45,471 nucleotides of DNA, taken from Bacillota bacterium (GTDB taxonomy: Bacteria; Bacillota; Clostridia; Lachnospirales; Lachnospiraceae). Of the stretch, positions 7,851 through 16,459 are shown in pieces; the first letter of the stretch is position 1; each line of letters begins with the position of its first letter. The notes under the pieces were generated by a model. The model was not told where the DNA came from, did no database searches, and saw only the letters and a program-made list of their open reading frames with translations. The DNA lies in contig JAEWPN010000264.1 of NCBI GenBank assembly GCA_023399455.1, positions 1-45,471 on the forward strand, read 5' to 3'. A program made the translations under genes and the position numbers.

Positions 7851-10001
7851 ATGGGGAGAAAAACGAAAGCGGTATTAAGGCCGGACGAAAAGAAGAAAAC
7901 AACGAAGAAGACAGCAAATGCAGGTATCATGGGAACCTTACTAAGGGCATTTCTCGTTCCTATTGTATTAATTATCATATTAGGCCTTGTGTCTTATAAA
8001 ACCGCCTCAAATGTAATAAAGGAAAAGGTGGAGGATTCTTCCATAAGTACGGCGTCTGCCATGAGCATGTACTGCGGCCTGTTGACGGGCAACGTATCCT
8101 CAAAAGCACTGGAAATGGTCGTCGGAGACGAGCTGTCCACATATTATGAAAAGTATTATAAGCAGAAAAACGCAATAGAATATTTGCAAAGTGCTAAAAA
8201 AAATCTTCTCCAAATGCAGTTTAGTGTGGACTATATGTACAGCTGTTCCATTATTCCGGAAAACGGAACTTATCTTACTTCCATAACGGGAAGCATGGGC
8301 GATAACGTATATGAGGGATTTATGGAGTCTCCGGAGGGCCGATATTTTAAGGAGAATGAAACGCGCAAGAACGGATGGTTCGGTTACCATTCTTTTCTGG
8401 ATCAGCGCTTAGACATCTCAGATAAATGGTATGGTCTGGCATTTTTTCATAAATTTTCCAAGGCAAATACTTATCTCGTACTGGATATCACTACAGAAAC
8501 TATTTATGAGATGCTGGATGAGATGGATTTCGGCGAGAACAGTATAAAGGCATTGATTTCTCCGGACGGAAGGGAGATTGTGCGTCTGCAGAAGGGTGAA
8601 GGCAGCGGGGAAGTGCTTCTGCCTAAGGGCACGGAAGCGGTATTTGCGGATAAGGATTTTTATGAAAAGAGTCTGGGTGCGGAAGAAGCAGGCGGCAATT
8701 ATGTCAAATACAACGGAAATACGTATTTATACGTATATGCTCCGGTGGGAAATACCGGGATACTGTTGTGTGGCCTGATTCCCCAGGATAATATTGTAAA
8801 GGATGTCAATTCCATTCGAAGCCTATGTATCGTGATGGTATTTCTTGCATGTGTGATCGCTTTTGTCATAGGAGGCAAAATTGCGGCGGGCATGAGCAAG
8901 TCCGTGAAGATCATCACCAAAGGACTGCATGAGGTGGCGGGAGGCAATCTGACACAGGAATTCAAGACAGACCGCAGAGACGAATTCAGCCTTCTTGCCA
9001 AAAGCTTGAACGATATGCTGGAAAGTATGCGTACGCTCATGGAAGATATGCAGAAATTCGGAAATAAAGTAAAGGAAATGGCGGAAGGAACCGCGATGAA
9101 ATCGGAGACCATCCACGCTTCCGTCAAGGAAATTTCAGCGGCGGTAGACGAAGTGGCAAATGGGGCACAGACTCAGGCGAAGGAAGCGGATATCAGCAAC
9201 CATAAGATGGCGGACTTTGCAGTGAAGATCGACGGCGTAAGCAAAGGGACGAACGATATGGCCCATACCGTAGACCGGGCCGCAGCTGTGGTGGAGCAGG
9301 GGCGAGTCATTGTCCATGAGCTGAATATGAAGTCGGAGACGACGGTTTCCATTACCAAGGTATTGGTAGATAATATAAAGGATGTGGAGGAACGTTCCGC
9401 AGAGATTGAAGGCTTTATCGATATGATCAACAGTATTGCCGGACAGACCAATCTTCTGTCCCTAAATGCTTCCATTGAAGCGGCGAGAGCGGGAGAGAAC
9501 GGCAGGGGCTTTGCGGTGGTGGCGGAAGAAATCCGTAAGCTTGCAGATGAGTCTATGCAGGCAGGCAAGAGTATTAAGGATATCGTGGAAAATATTGGAG
9601 AAACTACGAGGAGGACGACCAGGTCTGCCAAAGAAGCGGAGACGATTGTATTCGCACAGGCCGCTTCTTTGGAGGAGACTATACAGGTATTCGGGGAGAT
9701 CGACCGCTGTGTGGAGAATCTTGTGAAGGGGCTTAAGAATGTTACAGGGAACATGCAGGAGATCGCCGGAGAGAAGGAACAGGTACAAGAATCCATCCAT
9801 AATATTTCCGTGGTGTCGGAGCAGTCGGCGGTGGCAACAGAAGAAGTGACCGCAACGTTAGATGAACAGGTCAGGATCGTTTCCGGTCTGAAAGAGGATG
9901 TGGAGTTGCTGAAGAAAGAAGCGGATGCGCTAGACCGGTCTATCGGAAAATTTGTTACTGTCCGCTCCGTTCACAGTAACGAAGATTTATTATATAAATA
10001 A
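7851..10001 (+). CDS. Methyl-accepting chemotaxis protein with extracellular sensor
   Basis: This 716-residue receptor has a basic cytoplasmic tail (1-25), a first membrane helix (about 26-48) and a large extracellular domain (about 50-315) sized for a double-Cache sensor. A second membrane helix follows (about 320-342), then a HAMP linker (about 343-395) and the signalling domain. The highly conserved hairpin tip ([19 protein letters not shown]) begins at residue 531. The tip contacts CheA and CheW, and the flanking coiled coil carries methylation sites. It lies 79 bases behind the YesL-like gene in the sugar operon, so its ligand is plausibly the same sugar or the loaded binding protein. 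That ligand assignment is inferred. The cell should be motile if the gene is used. Confidence 0.94.
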   Translation: MGRKTKAVLRPDEKKKTTKKTANAGIMGTLLRAFLVPIVLIIILGLVSYKTASNVIKEKVEDSSISTASAMSMYCGLLTGNVSSKALEMVVGDELSTYYEKYYKQKNAIEYLQSAKKNLLQMQFSVDYMYSCSIIPENGTYLTSITGSMGDNVYEGFMESPEGRYFKENETRKNGWFGYHSFLDQRLDISDKWYGLAFFHKFSKANTYLVLDITTETIYEMLDEMDFGENSIKALISPDGREIVRLQKGEGSGEVLLPKGTEAVFADKDFYEKSLGAEEAGGNYVKYNGNTYLYVYAPVGNTGILLCGLIPQDNIVKDVNSIRSLCIVMVFLACVIAFVIGGKIAAGMSKSVKIITKGLHEVAGGNLTQEFKTDRRDEFSLLAKSLNDMLESMRTLMEDMQKFGNKVKEMAEGTAMKSETIHASVKEISAAVDEVANGAQTQAKEADISNHKMADFAVKIDGVSKGTNDMAHTVDRAAAVVEQGRVIVHELNMKSETTVSITKVLVDNIKDVEERSAEIEGFIDMINSIAGQTNLLSLNASIEAARAGENGRGFAVVAEEIRKLADESMQAGKSIKDIVENIGETTRRTTRSAKEAETIVFAQAASLEETIQVFGEIDRCVENLVKGLKNVTGNMQEIAGEKEQVQESIHNISVVSEQSAVATEEVTATLDEQVRIVSGLKEDVELLKKEADALDRSIGKFVTVRSVHSNEDLLYK

Positions 10002-10065
10002 TGATTTTCATAAAAATACTGGTAAAAATATTTTATCTATAGTATTATGGTACTCGTGAACAAAA

Positions 10066-10245
10066 CTTCATCCATTTAAGGTGTCGAAAGAGCGGAGGCT
10101 CATTTCGATGAAAAGGGAAACAGGTGTAAATCCTGTACGAACTCGTCACTGTGATAAGGGAGTTGCGGCAAACAGCCACTGATAATAATCGGGAAGGCTG
10201 CCGTATACGATGATCTTTCAGCCAGGAGACCTGCCTTGAATGAAG
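10066..10245 (+). ncRNA. Cobalamin riboswitch aptamer
   Basis: The core of a B12 riboswitch is readable. The conserved AAAAGGGAA-CAGGTG-TAAATCCTG block is at 10110-10135, GCCACTG is near 10185, and a near-perfect B12 box AGCCAGGAGACCTGCC lies at 10220-10235. CTTCAT (10066-10071) pairs with ATGAAG (10240-10245) as the closing P1 helix. A TCGAAA/TTTCGA hairpin (10084-10107) forms a peripheral arm. It lies upstream of cbiP and should switch the whole B12 cluster off when adenosylcobalamin or a related corrinoid binds. Confidence 0.93.
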
Positions 10246-10310
10246 TATAGTACAGCCACGAGTAATTGGTCTGGAATAGTTAAGGGATAGGTCTTACTAT
10301 GTCTTTTCTG

Positions 10311-10344
10311 CCTCCGTACCCATTTGTGGTAAGGAGGTTTTTTT
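10311..10344 (+). terminator. Riboswitch expression platform: terminator overlapping the cbiP ribosome site
   Basis: CCTCC-G-TACC (10311-10320), a 7-base loop and GGTA-A-GGAGG (10328-10337) form a hairpin followed directly by seven T residues, ending at the base before the cbiP ATG. The 3' arm is itself the cbiP Shine-Dalgarno sequence (GGAGG, 7 bases from the ATG). The hairpin could therefore both end transcription and hide the ribosome site. GCCTCCG (10310-10316) is also exactly complementary to CGGAGGC (10093-10099) in the aptamer arm, a possible alternative pairing. Confidence 0.8.
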
Positions 10345-11862
10345 ATGTCCAAATCGATCATGATACAAGGAACGATGTCCAATGCGGGAAAGAGCCTGCT
10401 CGTTGCAGGTCTGTGCCGGATATTTATGCAGGACGGTTTTAGTGCGGCGCCTTTCAAGTCGCAGAATATGGCTCTGAATTCTTATATTACGAAGGATGGT
10501 CTGGAAATGGGGCGTGCTCAGGTCATTCAGGCGCAGGCAGCCGGTCTGGAACCTTCCGTACTCATGAATCCCATTCTTCTAAAGCCTACTAACGATATCG
10601 GTTCCCAGGTAATCGTAAACGGGGAAGTCCTTGGGAATATGAATGCAAGAGATTATTTCACCTATAAAAAGAAGCTCGTTCCGGTCATAAAGGCGGCTTA
10701 TGACAAGCTGCAGGAGACGGCGGATATCATCGTAATCGAGGGTGCGGGAAGTCCGGCGGAAATAAATTTAAAGGAAAACGATATTGTAAATATGGGATTG
10801 GCGAAGCTGGTAGATGCTCCCGTACTGCTAGTGGGAGACATCGATAGGGGCGGAGTCTTTGCGCAGCTTATCGGAACCCTGATGCTTTTGGAAAAAGAAG
10901 AGCAGGAACGGGTAAAGGGACTGATCATCAACAAGTTCAGGGGTGATAAAACCATACTCGATCCGGGTATAAGCATGCTGGAGGTAAAGGGCGGAAAACC
11001 GGTAGTAGGAGTCATTCCGTATATGGATATTTCCATTGAGGATGAAGACAGCCTGACCACCCGCTTTGAGAAAAAAGAAAAAGCCCTGATAGATATAGCG
11101 GTTATCCGGTTTCCGAGAATTTCTAACTTTACGGATTTCGACAGATTCGAACAGCTGAAAGATGTTTCTGTGAGGTATGTGAAAAGTGTGGCAGAGCTTG
11201 GCAGCCCCGATATGATCTTGCTTCCCGGGAGTAAGAATACGATGGGAGACTTAAAGTGGATGCGCCAGAACGGTTTGGAAGCGGCAGTCAAAAAGATGTC
11301 CGAAAGCTGCGTGGTATTTGGCATATGCGGAGGCTATCAGATGTTAGGTAAGAGCATTTCAGATCCCTTTTGCACTGAAGAAGGCGGAAATATAAGGGGA
11401 ATGGAACTGCTCGCAATAGACACCGTACTTAAGAAAGACAAAATAAGAACTCAGGTAACGGGAAGATTCTGTAGTTTAGGCGGAGAGTTGTCTTCGCTTT
11501 CCGGCATGGAGATAGAAGGCTATGAGATACATATGGGTGTAAGCAGCCGGGAAGCAGAAGCTTCGCCCATCAGTGTCCTTACGGATAAAAAGGATGGCGC
11601 AGATAAAGCGGACGGTGCTTTCTTAACCAATGTATACGGCACTTATGTGCATGGAATTTTTGACCATGGAGAAGTCGCTCCTGCAATCGTGAAATGCCTG
11701 GCGGAAAAGAAAGGAATCTCCTATGACGGCGGGCGGCCCATGGATCATAAAATATTCAGGGAAACGCAGTATGACAAGCTGGCGAAGGTGCTTAGAGAAT
11801 ACTTGGATATGGATTACATTTACGATTTGTTGGGAGTAGAGCATAAGAGGGTGGATTGGTGA
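10345..11862 (+). CDS. cbiP: Cobyric acid synthase
   Basis: The 505-residue protein is a full-length CbiP/CobQ. It uses glutamine and ATP to amidate the b, d, e and g carboxyl groups of adenosylcobyrinic acid a,c-diamide. The N-terminal synthetase domain opens with a P-loop-like segment ([11 protein letters not shown], residues about 9-19). The C-terminal glutaminase domain has the nucleophile Cys328 (GICGGYQML) and His436 (YVHGIFD). It is the first gene behind the cobalamin riboswitch, and its ribosome site is embedded in the terminator hairpin. Its stop overlaps the next gene, cobT, by 4-7 bases. Confidence 0.96.
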   Translation: MSKSIMIQGTMSNAGKSLLVAGLCRIFMQDGFSAAPFKSQNMALNSYITKDGLEMGRAQVIQAQAAGLEPSVLMNPILLKPTNDIGSQVIVNGEVLGNMNARDYFTYKKKLVPVIKAAYDKLQETADIIVIEGAGSPAEINLKENDIVNMGLAKLVDAPVLLVGDIDRGGVFAQLIGTLMLLEKEEQERVKGLIINKFRGDKTILDPGISMLEVKGGKPVVGVIPYMDISIEDEDSLTTRFEKKEKALIDIAVIRFPRISNFTDFDRFEQLKDVSVRYVKSVAELGSPDMILLPGSKNTMGDLKWMRQNGLEAAVKKMSESCVVFGICGGYQMLGKSISDPFCTEEGGNIRGMELLAIDTVLKKDKIRTQVTGRFCSLGGELSSLSGMEIEGYEIHMGVSSREAEASPISVLTDKKDGADKADGAFLTNVYGTYVHGIFDHGEVAPAIVKCLAEKKGISYDGGRPMDHKIFRETQYDKLAKVLREYLDMDYIYDLLGVEHKRVDW

Positions 11863-12935
11863 CGGAAGAAGAACTGAAGCGTTTAAAGCTTGACGGGCCG
11901 GATATGGAAATAGAGCGAAGGATTAAAGAAATATGGGATGGCATTGCAAAGCCGCTGGATGGCCTGGGGCGGTTTGAAACGATGATCGCCCGTATAGGAG
12001 CGATTGAGGGAGATACCAGAATCGATATTTCTTCGAAAGCCGTTATTGTTCTATGTGCGGATAACGGAATCGTGGAGGAAGGAATCAGTCAAAGCGGTCA
12101 GGAAGTAACGGCTCATGTAGCCGAGAGCATGGGAAGAGGAGAAAGCAGCGTGTGCAGGATGGCGAAGGCCGCCGGAGCAGACGTGATAGCGGTGGATATA
12201 GGGATTAATTCCAACATAGGCGAAGAGGGTATTGTACATAGGAAAATCGCTTATGGAACAAAGAACTTTTTAAAAGAGCCTGCCATGACGAAAGAAGAGG
12301 TCTTGCAAGCCGTTACGGTAGGAATTGAGCTGGTGAAGGATTGTAAAAAAAGAGGTTATACGCTTCTTGCCACCGGAGAAATGGGCATCGGAAATACTAC
12401 CACCAGCGCAGCGGTGACGGCGGCGCTACTGGGATGTCCGGCGGAAGATGTAGCCGGAAGAGGAGCAGGACTGAGCAAGGAAGGTTTGAGCCGCAAATAC
12501 GAAGTGATCAATAGCGCTTTGGAAAAATATCGGTTTCAGAAGACGGATGCCCCAGGCATAAATGCTCTTGATATACTTGCGGCAGTAGGGGGGCTGGACA
12601 TTGCAGGACTTACCGGCGTATTTATCGGCGGTGGGCTATACCGTGTGCCGATAGTGATGGACGGCTCCATCAGTGCGGCTGCTGCGCTTGCAGCACAGCG
12701 GCTGTTACCCGGCATAAAAGAATTCATCATTCCTTCCCATGTAAGCAAAGAGCCTGCCGCAGGAAAGATTATGCAGGAGCTCGGACTGTATCCGGTCATC
12801 GACGGGGAAATGGCACTTGGAGAGGGAACAGGCGCAGTAATGATGTTTTCACTGCTAGATATTGCCCTATCCGTTTATGAGAACCGGACGGGGTTTCAGG
12901 ATATCAGTGTACAGCAGTATGTACGCTTCGATTAA
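11859..12935 (+). CDS. cobT: Nicotinate-nucleotide-dimethylbenzimidazole phosphoribosyltransferase
   Basis: The 358-residue CobT activates a lower-ligand base such as dimethylbenzimidazole to alpha-ribazole phosphate for the nucleotide loop. Visible signatures include the substrate region [24 protein letters not shown] in the middle, and the catalytic glutamate motif ALGEGTGA near the C-terminus. The length is normal for the family. Translation starts at GTG 11859 or TTG 11856, both inside the end of cbiP, with AGAGGGTGG just upstream. GTG is preferred because its spacing is better. The overlap indicates coupled translation. Confidence 0.95.
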   Translation: MTEEELKRLKLDGPDMEIERRIKEIWDGIAKPLDGLGRFETMIARIGAIEGDTRIDISSKAVIVLCADNGIVEEGISQSGQEVTAHVAESMGRGESSVCRMAKAAGADVIAVDIGINSNIGEEGIVHRKIAYGTKNFLKEPAMTKEEVLQAVTVGIELVKDCKKRGYTLLATGEMGIGNTTTSAAVTAALLGCPAEDVAGRGAGLSKEGLSRKYEVINSALEKYRFQKTDAPGINALDILAAVGGLDIAGLTGVFIGGGLYRVPIVMDGSISAAAALAAQRLLPGIKEFIIPSHVSKEPAAGKIMQELGLYPVIDGEMALGEGTGAVMMFSLLDIALSVYENRTGFQDISVQQYVRFD

Positions 12936-12957
12936 TCAGAAAAAGAGGACACCGAAA

Positions 12958-13491
12958 ATGGTAATTATCATATCCGGCGGCAGCGGCAGCGGGAAGTCTG
13001 CCTATGCTGAAAAGAAAATATTATCACTGAGAGGAGCGGAGCCGCTTTACTATCTGGCGACCATGCAAATATATGATACGGAAGGCAAAAAGAAGGTGGA
13101 GAGACATAGGAAGCTGAGAGAGGGAAAGGGGTTCGTTACAATAGAGCAGCCGTTAAACGTTGGGGCGGCAGCAGATGCGGTAGAAGAACAGGCATCGGTA
13201 CTGCTTGAATGTATGTCCAATCTGGCGGCAAATGAGATGTTTGCAAATGCAGAGACCGGGCTGCCCGAAGTATCACAAGTAGAAGAGCGTGTGATGGGCA
13301 GCGTACGGATGCTTGCGGAGAGGACAAAGCATCTGGTCATCGTGACCAACAATGTGTTCGAAGATGGTAACAGCTATGACAAAGGGACCATGCGGTATAT
13401 GGAGACGCTGGGACGAATTAATTGCAGGCTGGCGGAGCTTGCGGACGAGGTGACAGAAGTAGTTGCGGGAATACCGGTAGAGGTGAAATGA
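12958..13491 (+). CDS. cobU: Adenosylcobinamide kinase / guanylyltransferase, full-length copy
   Basis: This 177-residue protein aligns by eye along the whole of CobU, which phosphorylates adenosylcobinamide and then transfers GMP to it. It has the P-loop GGSGSGKS (residues 7-14), the region around the guanylylated histidine (VERHRKLREG, His50), LLECMSNLAANEMF, and a C-terminal segment resembling the end of CobU. The usual NEVGxGIVP motif is replaced by NNVFEDGNSYD. A second, shorter CobU-like gene downstream carries exactly that motif. I chose ATG 12958, preceded by AGAGGA, because it starts right before the P-loop strand. Confidence 0.88.
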   Translation: MVIIISGGSGSGKSAYAEKKILSLRGAEPLYYLATMQIYDTEGKKKVERHRKLREGKGFVTIEQPLNVGAAADAVEEQASVLLECMSNLAANEMFANAETGLPEVSQVEERVMGSVRMLAERTKHLVIVTNNVFEDGNSYDKGTMRYMETLGRINCRLAELADEVTEVVAGIPVEVK

Positions 13492-13492
13492 T

Positions 13493-14254
13493 ATGTTTTT
13501 AATTAAAGCTGCAGGAATTGCTTTTTCTATGTTTTCCATTATTCCGGTTCCCCAGTTTGAATGGAAGGAAAAGGAAATGAAATATATGATTGCCTTTTTT
13601 CCTTTGGTCGGCGTGGTAATAGGAATTACGGTATATTTGTGGACAATGCTCTGTCAGGCTTTGGGAATGAGCAAAGGCTGTTTAGTCCTCATCGGAACAG
13701 CTCTTCCGATTGTCATATCCGGAGGAATCCATGTGGACGGTTATATGGATACGATGGATGCGCTGCACTCTTACAGGGATAGGGAGAGGAAGCTTGAAAT
13801 ATTGAAGGATGCCCATGTGGGAGCCTTTTCGGTCATTCTGTTAATTGTATATTACCTTATATATATAGGTGCGTATTTGGAAATCGAGGGGATGAAGGCT
13901 GCAGGGCTTTTGGCCTCGGGTTTCTATCTTTCCAGAATTCTCAGCGGGATCGGTGCGGTGACTTTTGCCTGTGCCAGGAAAGATGGATTGCTGTATACCT
14001 TTTCAAGCAGTGCCCAGAAAAGGCTGGTAAGGATACTCCTGTATTTGCAGCTGGCAGTTTGCGGCGGGACGATGATCTTTTTATCCAAAGGGATAGGAAC
14101 CGCAGCAATTCTAATGAGTCTATTGACCTTTCTTTATTACTGGAAAAAAAGCAAAAAGGAATTCGGGGGAGTTACGGGAGATACTTCAGGGTATTTTACC
14201 GTACTTTGTGAAGGGGTAATTATGTTAACCATTGCGATAGGGTGCAAAGTATGA
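13493..14254 (+). CDS. cobS: Adenosylcobinamide-GDP ribazoletransferase (cobalamin synthase)
   Basis: The 253-residue integral membrane protein joins adenosylcobinamide-GDP to alpha-ribazole or its phosphate, the last assembly step of cobalamin. The family signature GGIHVDGYMDTMDAL (about residues 77-91) is intact and carries the acidic residues thought to bind metal. Six or seven hydrophobic segments are visible. The ATG at 13493 lies one base after the cobU stop with GAGGTG upstream, so the two are translationally linked. CobS works at the inner face of the membrane, probably in a complex with CbiB. Confidence 0.95.
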   Translation: MFLIKAAGIAFSMFSIIPVPQFEWKEKEMKYMIAFFPLVGVVIGITVYLWTMLCQALGMSKGCLVLIGTALPIVISGGIHVDGYMDTMDALHSYRDRERKLEILKDAHVGAFSVILLIVYYLIYIGAYLEIEGMKAAGLLASGFYLSRILSGIGAVTFACARKDGLLYTFSSSAQKRLVRILLYLQLAVCGGTMIFLSKGIGTAAILMSLLTFLYYWKKSKKEFGGVTGDTSGYFTVLCEGVIMLTIAIGCKV

Positions 14255-14308
14255 AAGAGGAACAGTAATTATGATAATGCTGAATAATAACAGACAGAGG
14301 GCAGGCAA

Positions 14309-14692
14309 ATGGAATTGTATATAGGCGGATATGCCCAGGGAAAGCTGGAGTATGTCTTGATAAAAAACGGCTTTGAATCAAAAAACGTTGCGGACGGAGC
14401 GTTTGAGGAATTAGAGGTGTTAGGATCGGAAAAAAAGATCATAAACCATTTTCATGAGTGGTTTCTCCTGAAGCTTCAGCAGAAAGAAGAGCCGGAAAAG
14501 GCAATAGAGCAAATACTATCAAAGCGCAGGGATCTTATCATTATCAGCAACGAAGTAGGCTGCGGTATCGTGCCTATGGAGGAAGAACAGAGGCAGTACA
14601 GGGAGAGACTTGGAAGATGTCTCTGCGACATTGCGAAAAAGGCGGATCGTGTTGAGCGTATCATATGCGGATTGGGGCAAAGGATTAAATGA
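14309..14692 (+). CDS. Short CobU-like protein with a degenerate P-loop
   Basis: This 127-residue protein resembles CobU at its two ends only. The start (LYIGGYAQGK, residues 3-12) corresponds to the P-loop but lacks the Ser/Thr after the lysine. The end carries SNEVGCGIVP followed by an R-x-x-R-E-R-L-G-R segment and a CobU-like C-terminus (ICGLGQRIK). The guanylylated-histidine region and the LLEC region are missing, making it about 50 residues shorter than CobU. The neighbour at 12958 has the reverse pattern. It may therefore be a partner subunit, a regulator, or a kinase/transferase with one activity lost. Its stop overlaps cobC by 4 bases. Confidence 0.7.
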   Translation: MELYIGGYAQGKLEYVLIKNGFESKNVADGAFEELEVLGSEKKIINHFHEWFLLKLQQKEEPEKAIEQILSKRRDLIIISNEVGCGIVPMEEEQRQYRERLGRCLCDIAKKADRVERIICGLGQRIK

Positions 14693-15273
14693 GACTGATA
14701 TTGATACGTCATGGTGCTACGAAAGCGAACGAAGAAGGCAGATATATCGGAGGAAGAACGCAGGAGGTTCTTACCGAAGAAGGAAGGAAGAAGCTGCTTG
14801 CAGTAAAAGCGGCGGGAAAATATCCTCTGGTACAATGCCTGGCCTCCAGTCCGATGGAACGATGTATAGAGACCGCAAGACTGATTTATGAAAGGGAGCC
14901 TGCTATCGTCATAGAGGAATGGCGAGAAATAGATTTCGGAAGCTTTGAAGGGAAGAATTATAAAGAATTGATGAGTGATACCTATTACCGGAAATGGCTG
15001 GACAGCAATGGAACTCTGCCCTTTCAGCAGGGAGAGAGCAGAGAAGAATTCTCAGAAAGATGCTGCGAAGGTTTCGTGAAATTTTGTGGACATATGGAAG
15101 CGGAGCGTATGGAAACTGCCGCAGCCATCGTTCATGGAGGAACGATCATGGCTGTGCTCAGCTCGTTTGGAAGGGGAGAATACTATGACTTTCAATGTAA
15201 AAATGGAGAAGGCTATTGCGTCGAGGTTTCCATGGATGGAGCAATACGAATAGAGGATATTCGGAAGCTATGA
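14689..15273 (+). CDS. cobC: Alpha-ribazole phosphatase, histidine phosphatase family
   Basis: The 194-residue protein is a phosphoglycerate-mutase-like phosphatase. It has the catalytic LIRHGATKAN motif near the N-terminus (His8), the second arginine region (SSPMERCIETA), the acid residue region EIDFGSFEGKNYKEL, and a second histidine in IVHGGTIMAVL. In a B12 cluster this family removes phosphate from alpha-ribazole phosphate or adenosylcobalamin phosphate. ATG 14689 overlaps the previous stop as ATGA, so translation is coupled. The general family is certain; the substrate comes from context. Confidence 0.92.
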   Translation: MRLILIRHGATKANEEGRYIGGRTQEVLTEEGRKKLLAVKAAGKYPLVQCLASSPMERCIETARLIYEREPAIVIEEWREIDFGSFEGKNYKELMSDTYYRKWLDSNGTLPFQQGESREEFSERCCEGFVKFCGHMEAERMETAAAIVHGGTIMAVLSSFGRGEYYDFQCKNGEGYCVEVSMDGAIRIEDIRKL

Positions 15274-15305
15274 GGAGGAAAGGTTGAAAGGAGCATGGTA
15301 TAAAA

Positions 15306-16304
15306 ATGCGGGAGATTATACTGTATCATATGTTAGGTTTTTTTGCAGGATTTGTTCTGGACCTTATGCTTGGAGACCCCTATTGGCTGCCCCATCCGGT
15401 AAGGGCCATCGGCAATTTGATCGCGAAGCTGGAAGCGGTACTGCTTAAAAAAAAGAATGGAGCGGATAGAACGCAAGATGAGGAACGTAAGGCAGGAAGA
15501 ATTCTCGTAATTACTGTTTTGACATTGACAGGGGGTATTTCCTTCTTGATTTTATGGATGGCCTATACGTTGCATCCGGTATTAGGAATCGTTATAGAAA
15601 GTATCATGAGCTATCAAATCCTCGCTACTAAGTGTTTGAAACAGGAGAGCATGAAGGTTTATGCAAGGCTTAAGGAACAGGATTTGCCGGGGGCGAGAAA
15701 AGCAGTCTCCATGATCGTAGGAAGAGATACGAACGCCCTGGATGAAACGGGAGTTGCGAAAGCAGCTATAGAAACGGTAGCAGAGAACCTTTCCGACGGA
15801 GTCATAGCGCCCATGCTTTATCTGGCTGCCTTCGGTCCGGTACTGGGACTTTTATACAAGGCGGTCAATACGATGGATTCCATGGTTGGATATAAAAATG
15901 AAAAATATCTTCATTTTGGCCAAGCGGCTGCGAAGCTGGACGATGGGGTCAATTATATTCCGGCAAGGATCAGCGCTGTACTGATGATTGCTTCTGCTTT
16001 TCTGGCGGGCAAGGATTTTGACGAAAAGCGGGCGCTTATGATTTACAGACGGGACAGGTATGAACATGCCAGTCCTAATTCTGCACAGACGGAGGCGGCT
16101 CTTGCGGGAGCATTGGGAATCAGGATCGCCGGGGATGCCAGTTATTTCGGAGAAATAGTAAAAAAGCCTTACATAGGAGATGAGGTGCGCGCAGTGGAAT
16201 ACGAGGATATTGTGAGGGTGAATAAGCTTTTGTATTTATCCGCGGCTCTATGTGAGTGTATTTGCCTGCTCATTATGTCGGGTATTTACTTTTTTTTATT
16301 ATAA
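15306..16304 (+). CDS. cbiB: Adenosylcobinamide-phosphate synthase
   Basis: The 332-residue membrane enzyme attaches aminopropanol phosphate, made by the CobD enzyme encoded next, to adenosylcobyric acid. The family N-terminal signature DLMLGDPYWLPHPVRAIGN is intact at about residues 18-36. The mid-protein segments with TVAENLSDGVIAPMLYLA and KAVNTMDSMVGYKNEKY are typical of CbiB. Several membrane spans are visible, including the last about 20 residues. The start at 15306 has AAAGGAG about 12 bases upstream, somewhat far, but no better in-frame start precedes it. Confidence 0.95.
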   Translation: MREIILYHMLGFFAGFVLDLMLGDPYWLPHPVRAIGNLIAKLEAVLLKKKNGADRTQDEERKAGRILVITVLTLTGGISFLILWMAYTLHPVLGIVIESIMSYQILATKCLKQESMKVYARLKEQDLPGARKAVSMIVGRDTNALDETGVAKAAIETVAENLSDGVIAPMLYLAAFGPVLGLLYKAVNTMDSMVGYKNEKYLHFGQAAAKLDDGVNYIPARISAVLMIASAFLAGKDFDEKRALMIYRRDRYEHASPNSAQTEAALAGALGIRIAGDASYFGEIVKKPYIGDEVRAVEYEDIVRVNKLLYLSAALCECICLLIMSGIYFFLL

Positions 16305-16318
16305 TGCACACTTTTGTA

Positions 16319-16346
16319 ATGTAATAGGAAAGTACTCCTATTACAT
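16319..16346 (+). repeat. Hairpin of a two-copy dispersed element, copy 1
   Basis: ATGTAATAGGA (16319-16329), loop AAGTAC and TCCTATTACAT (16336-16346) make a perfect 11-base stem 15 bases after cbiB. A closely similar hairpin lies at 35101-35134. In both, the hairpin is followed after a few A-rich bases by GATGCGCA, so the two copies share more than the palindrome. No long T-run follows. The element may be a small non-coding repeat family in this genome. Confidence 0.65.
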
Positions 16347-16372
16347 AAAAATAGATGCGCAGCTACGCGCGC

Positions 16373-16436
16373 GGAACAAAAGCTGTGCTTGCAGAGTTTT
16401 TTGAACGCGAGAGTGTGCGAAGCACACTTTTGTTCC
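16373..16436 (+). repeat. Long interrupted inverted repeat between cbiB and cobD
   Basis: GGAACAAAAGCTGTGCTT (16373-16390) and AAGCACACTTTTGTTCC (16420-16436) are complementary except for one extra C in the left arm. The 29 bases between contain GTGTGC, which with GCACAC forms a competing small hairpin (16413-16427). The sequence GCACACTTTTGT also occurs right after the cbiB stop at 16307-16317, so it is present in direct as well as inverted copies. With the hairpin at 16319 this fills the 155-base gap. It could process or attenuate the B12 message, or be a small mobile repeat. Confidence 0.6.
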
Positions 16437-16459
16437 AGAGAGGATGAAGTTAGAAGGAA

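Noticed and set aside
9173..9796. Minus-strand ORF of 207 codons opposite the chemoreceptor
   Set aside because: It is Ser/Thr/Leu-rich translation of the reverse strand of the conserved signalling domain, with no ribosome site. A shadow frame.
10698..11324. Minus-strand ORF of 208 codons opposite cbiP
   Set aside because: Antisense to a conserved enzyme gene; composition is typical of reverse-strand reading and no start signal is present.
12862..12957. Upstream starts giving cobU an N-terminal extension
   Set aside because: They lie inside the 3' end of cobT and would put about 30 unrelated residues before the P-loop strand. ATG 12958 has its own ribosome site.
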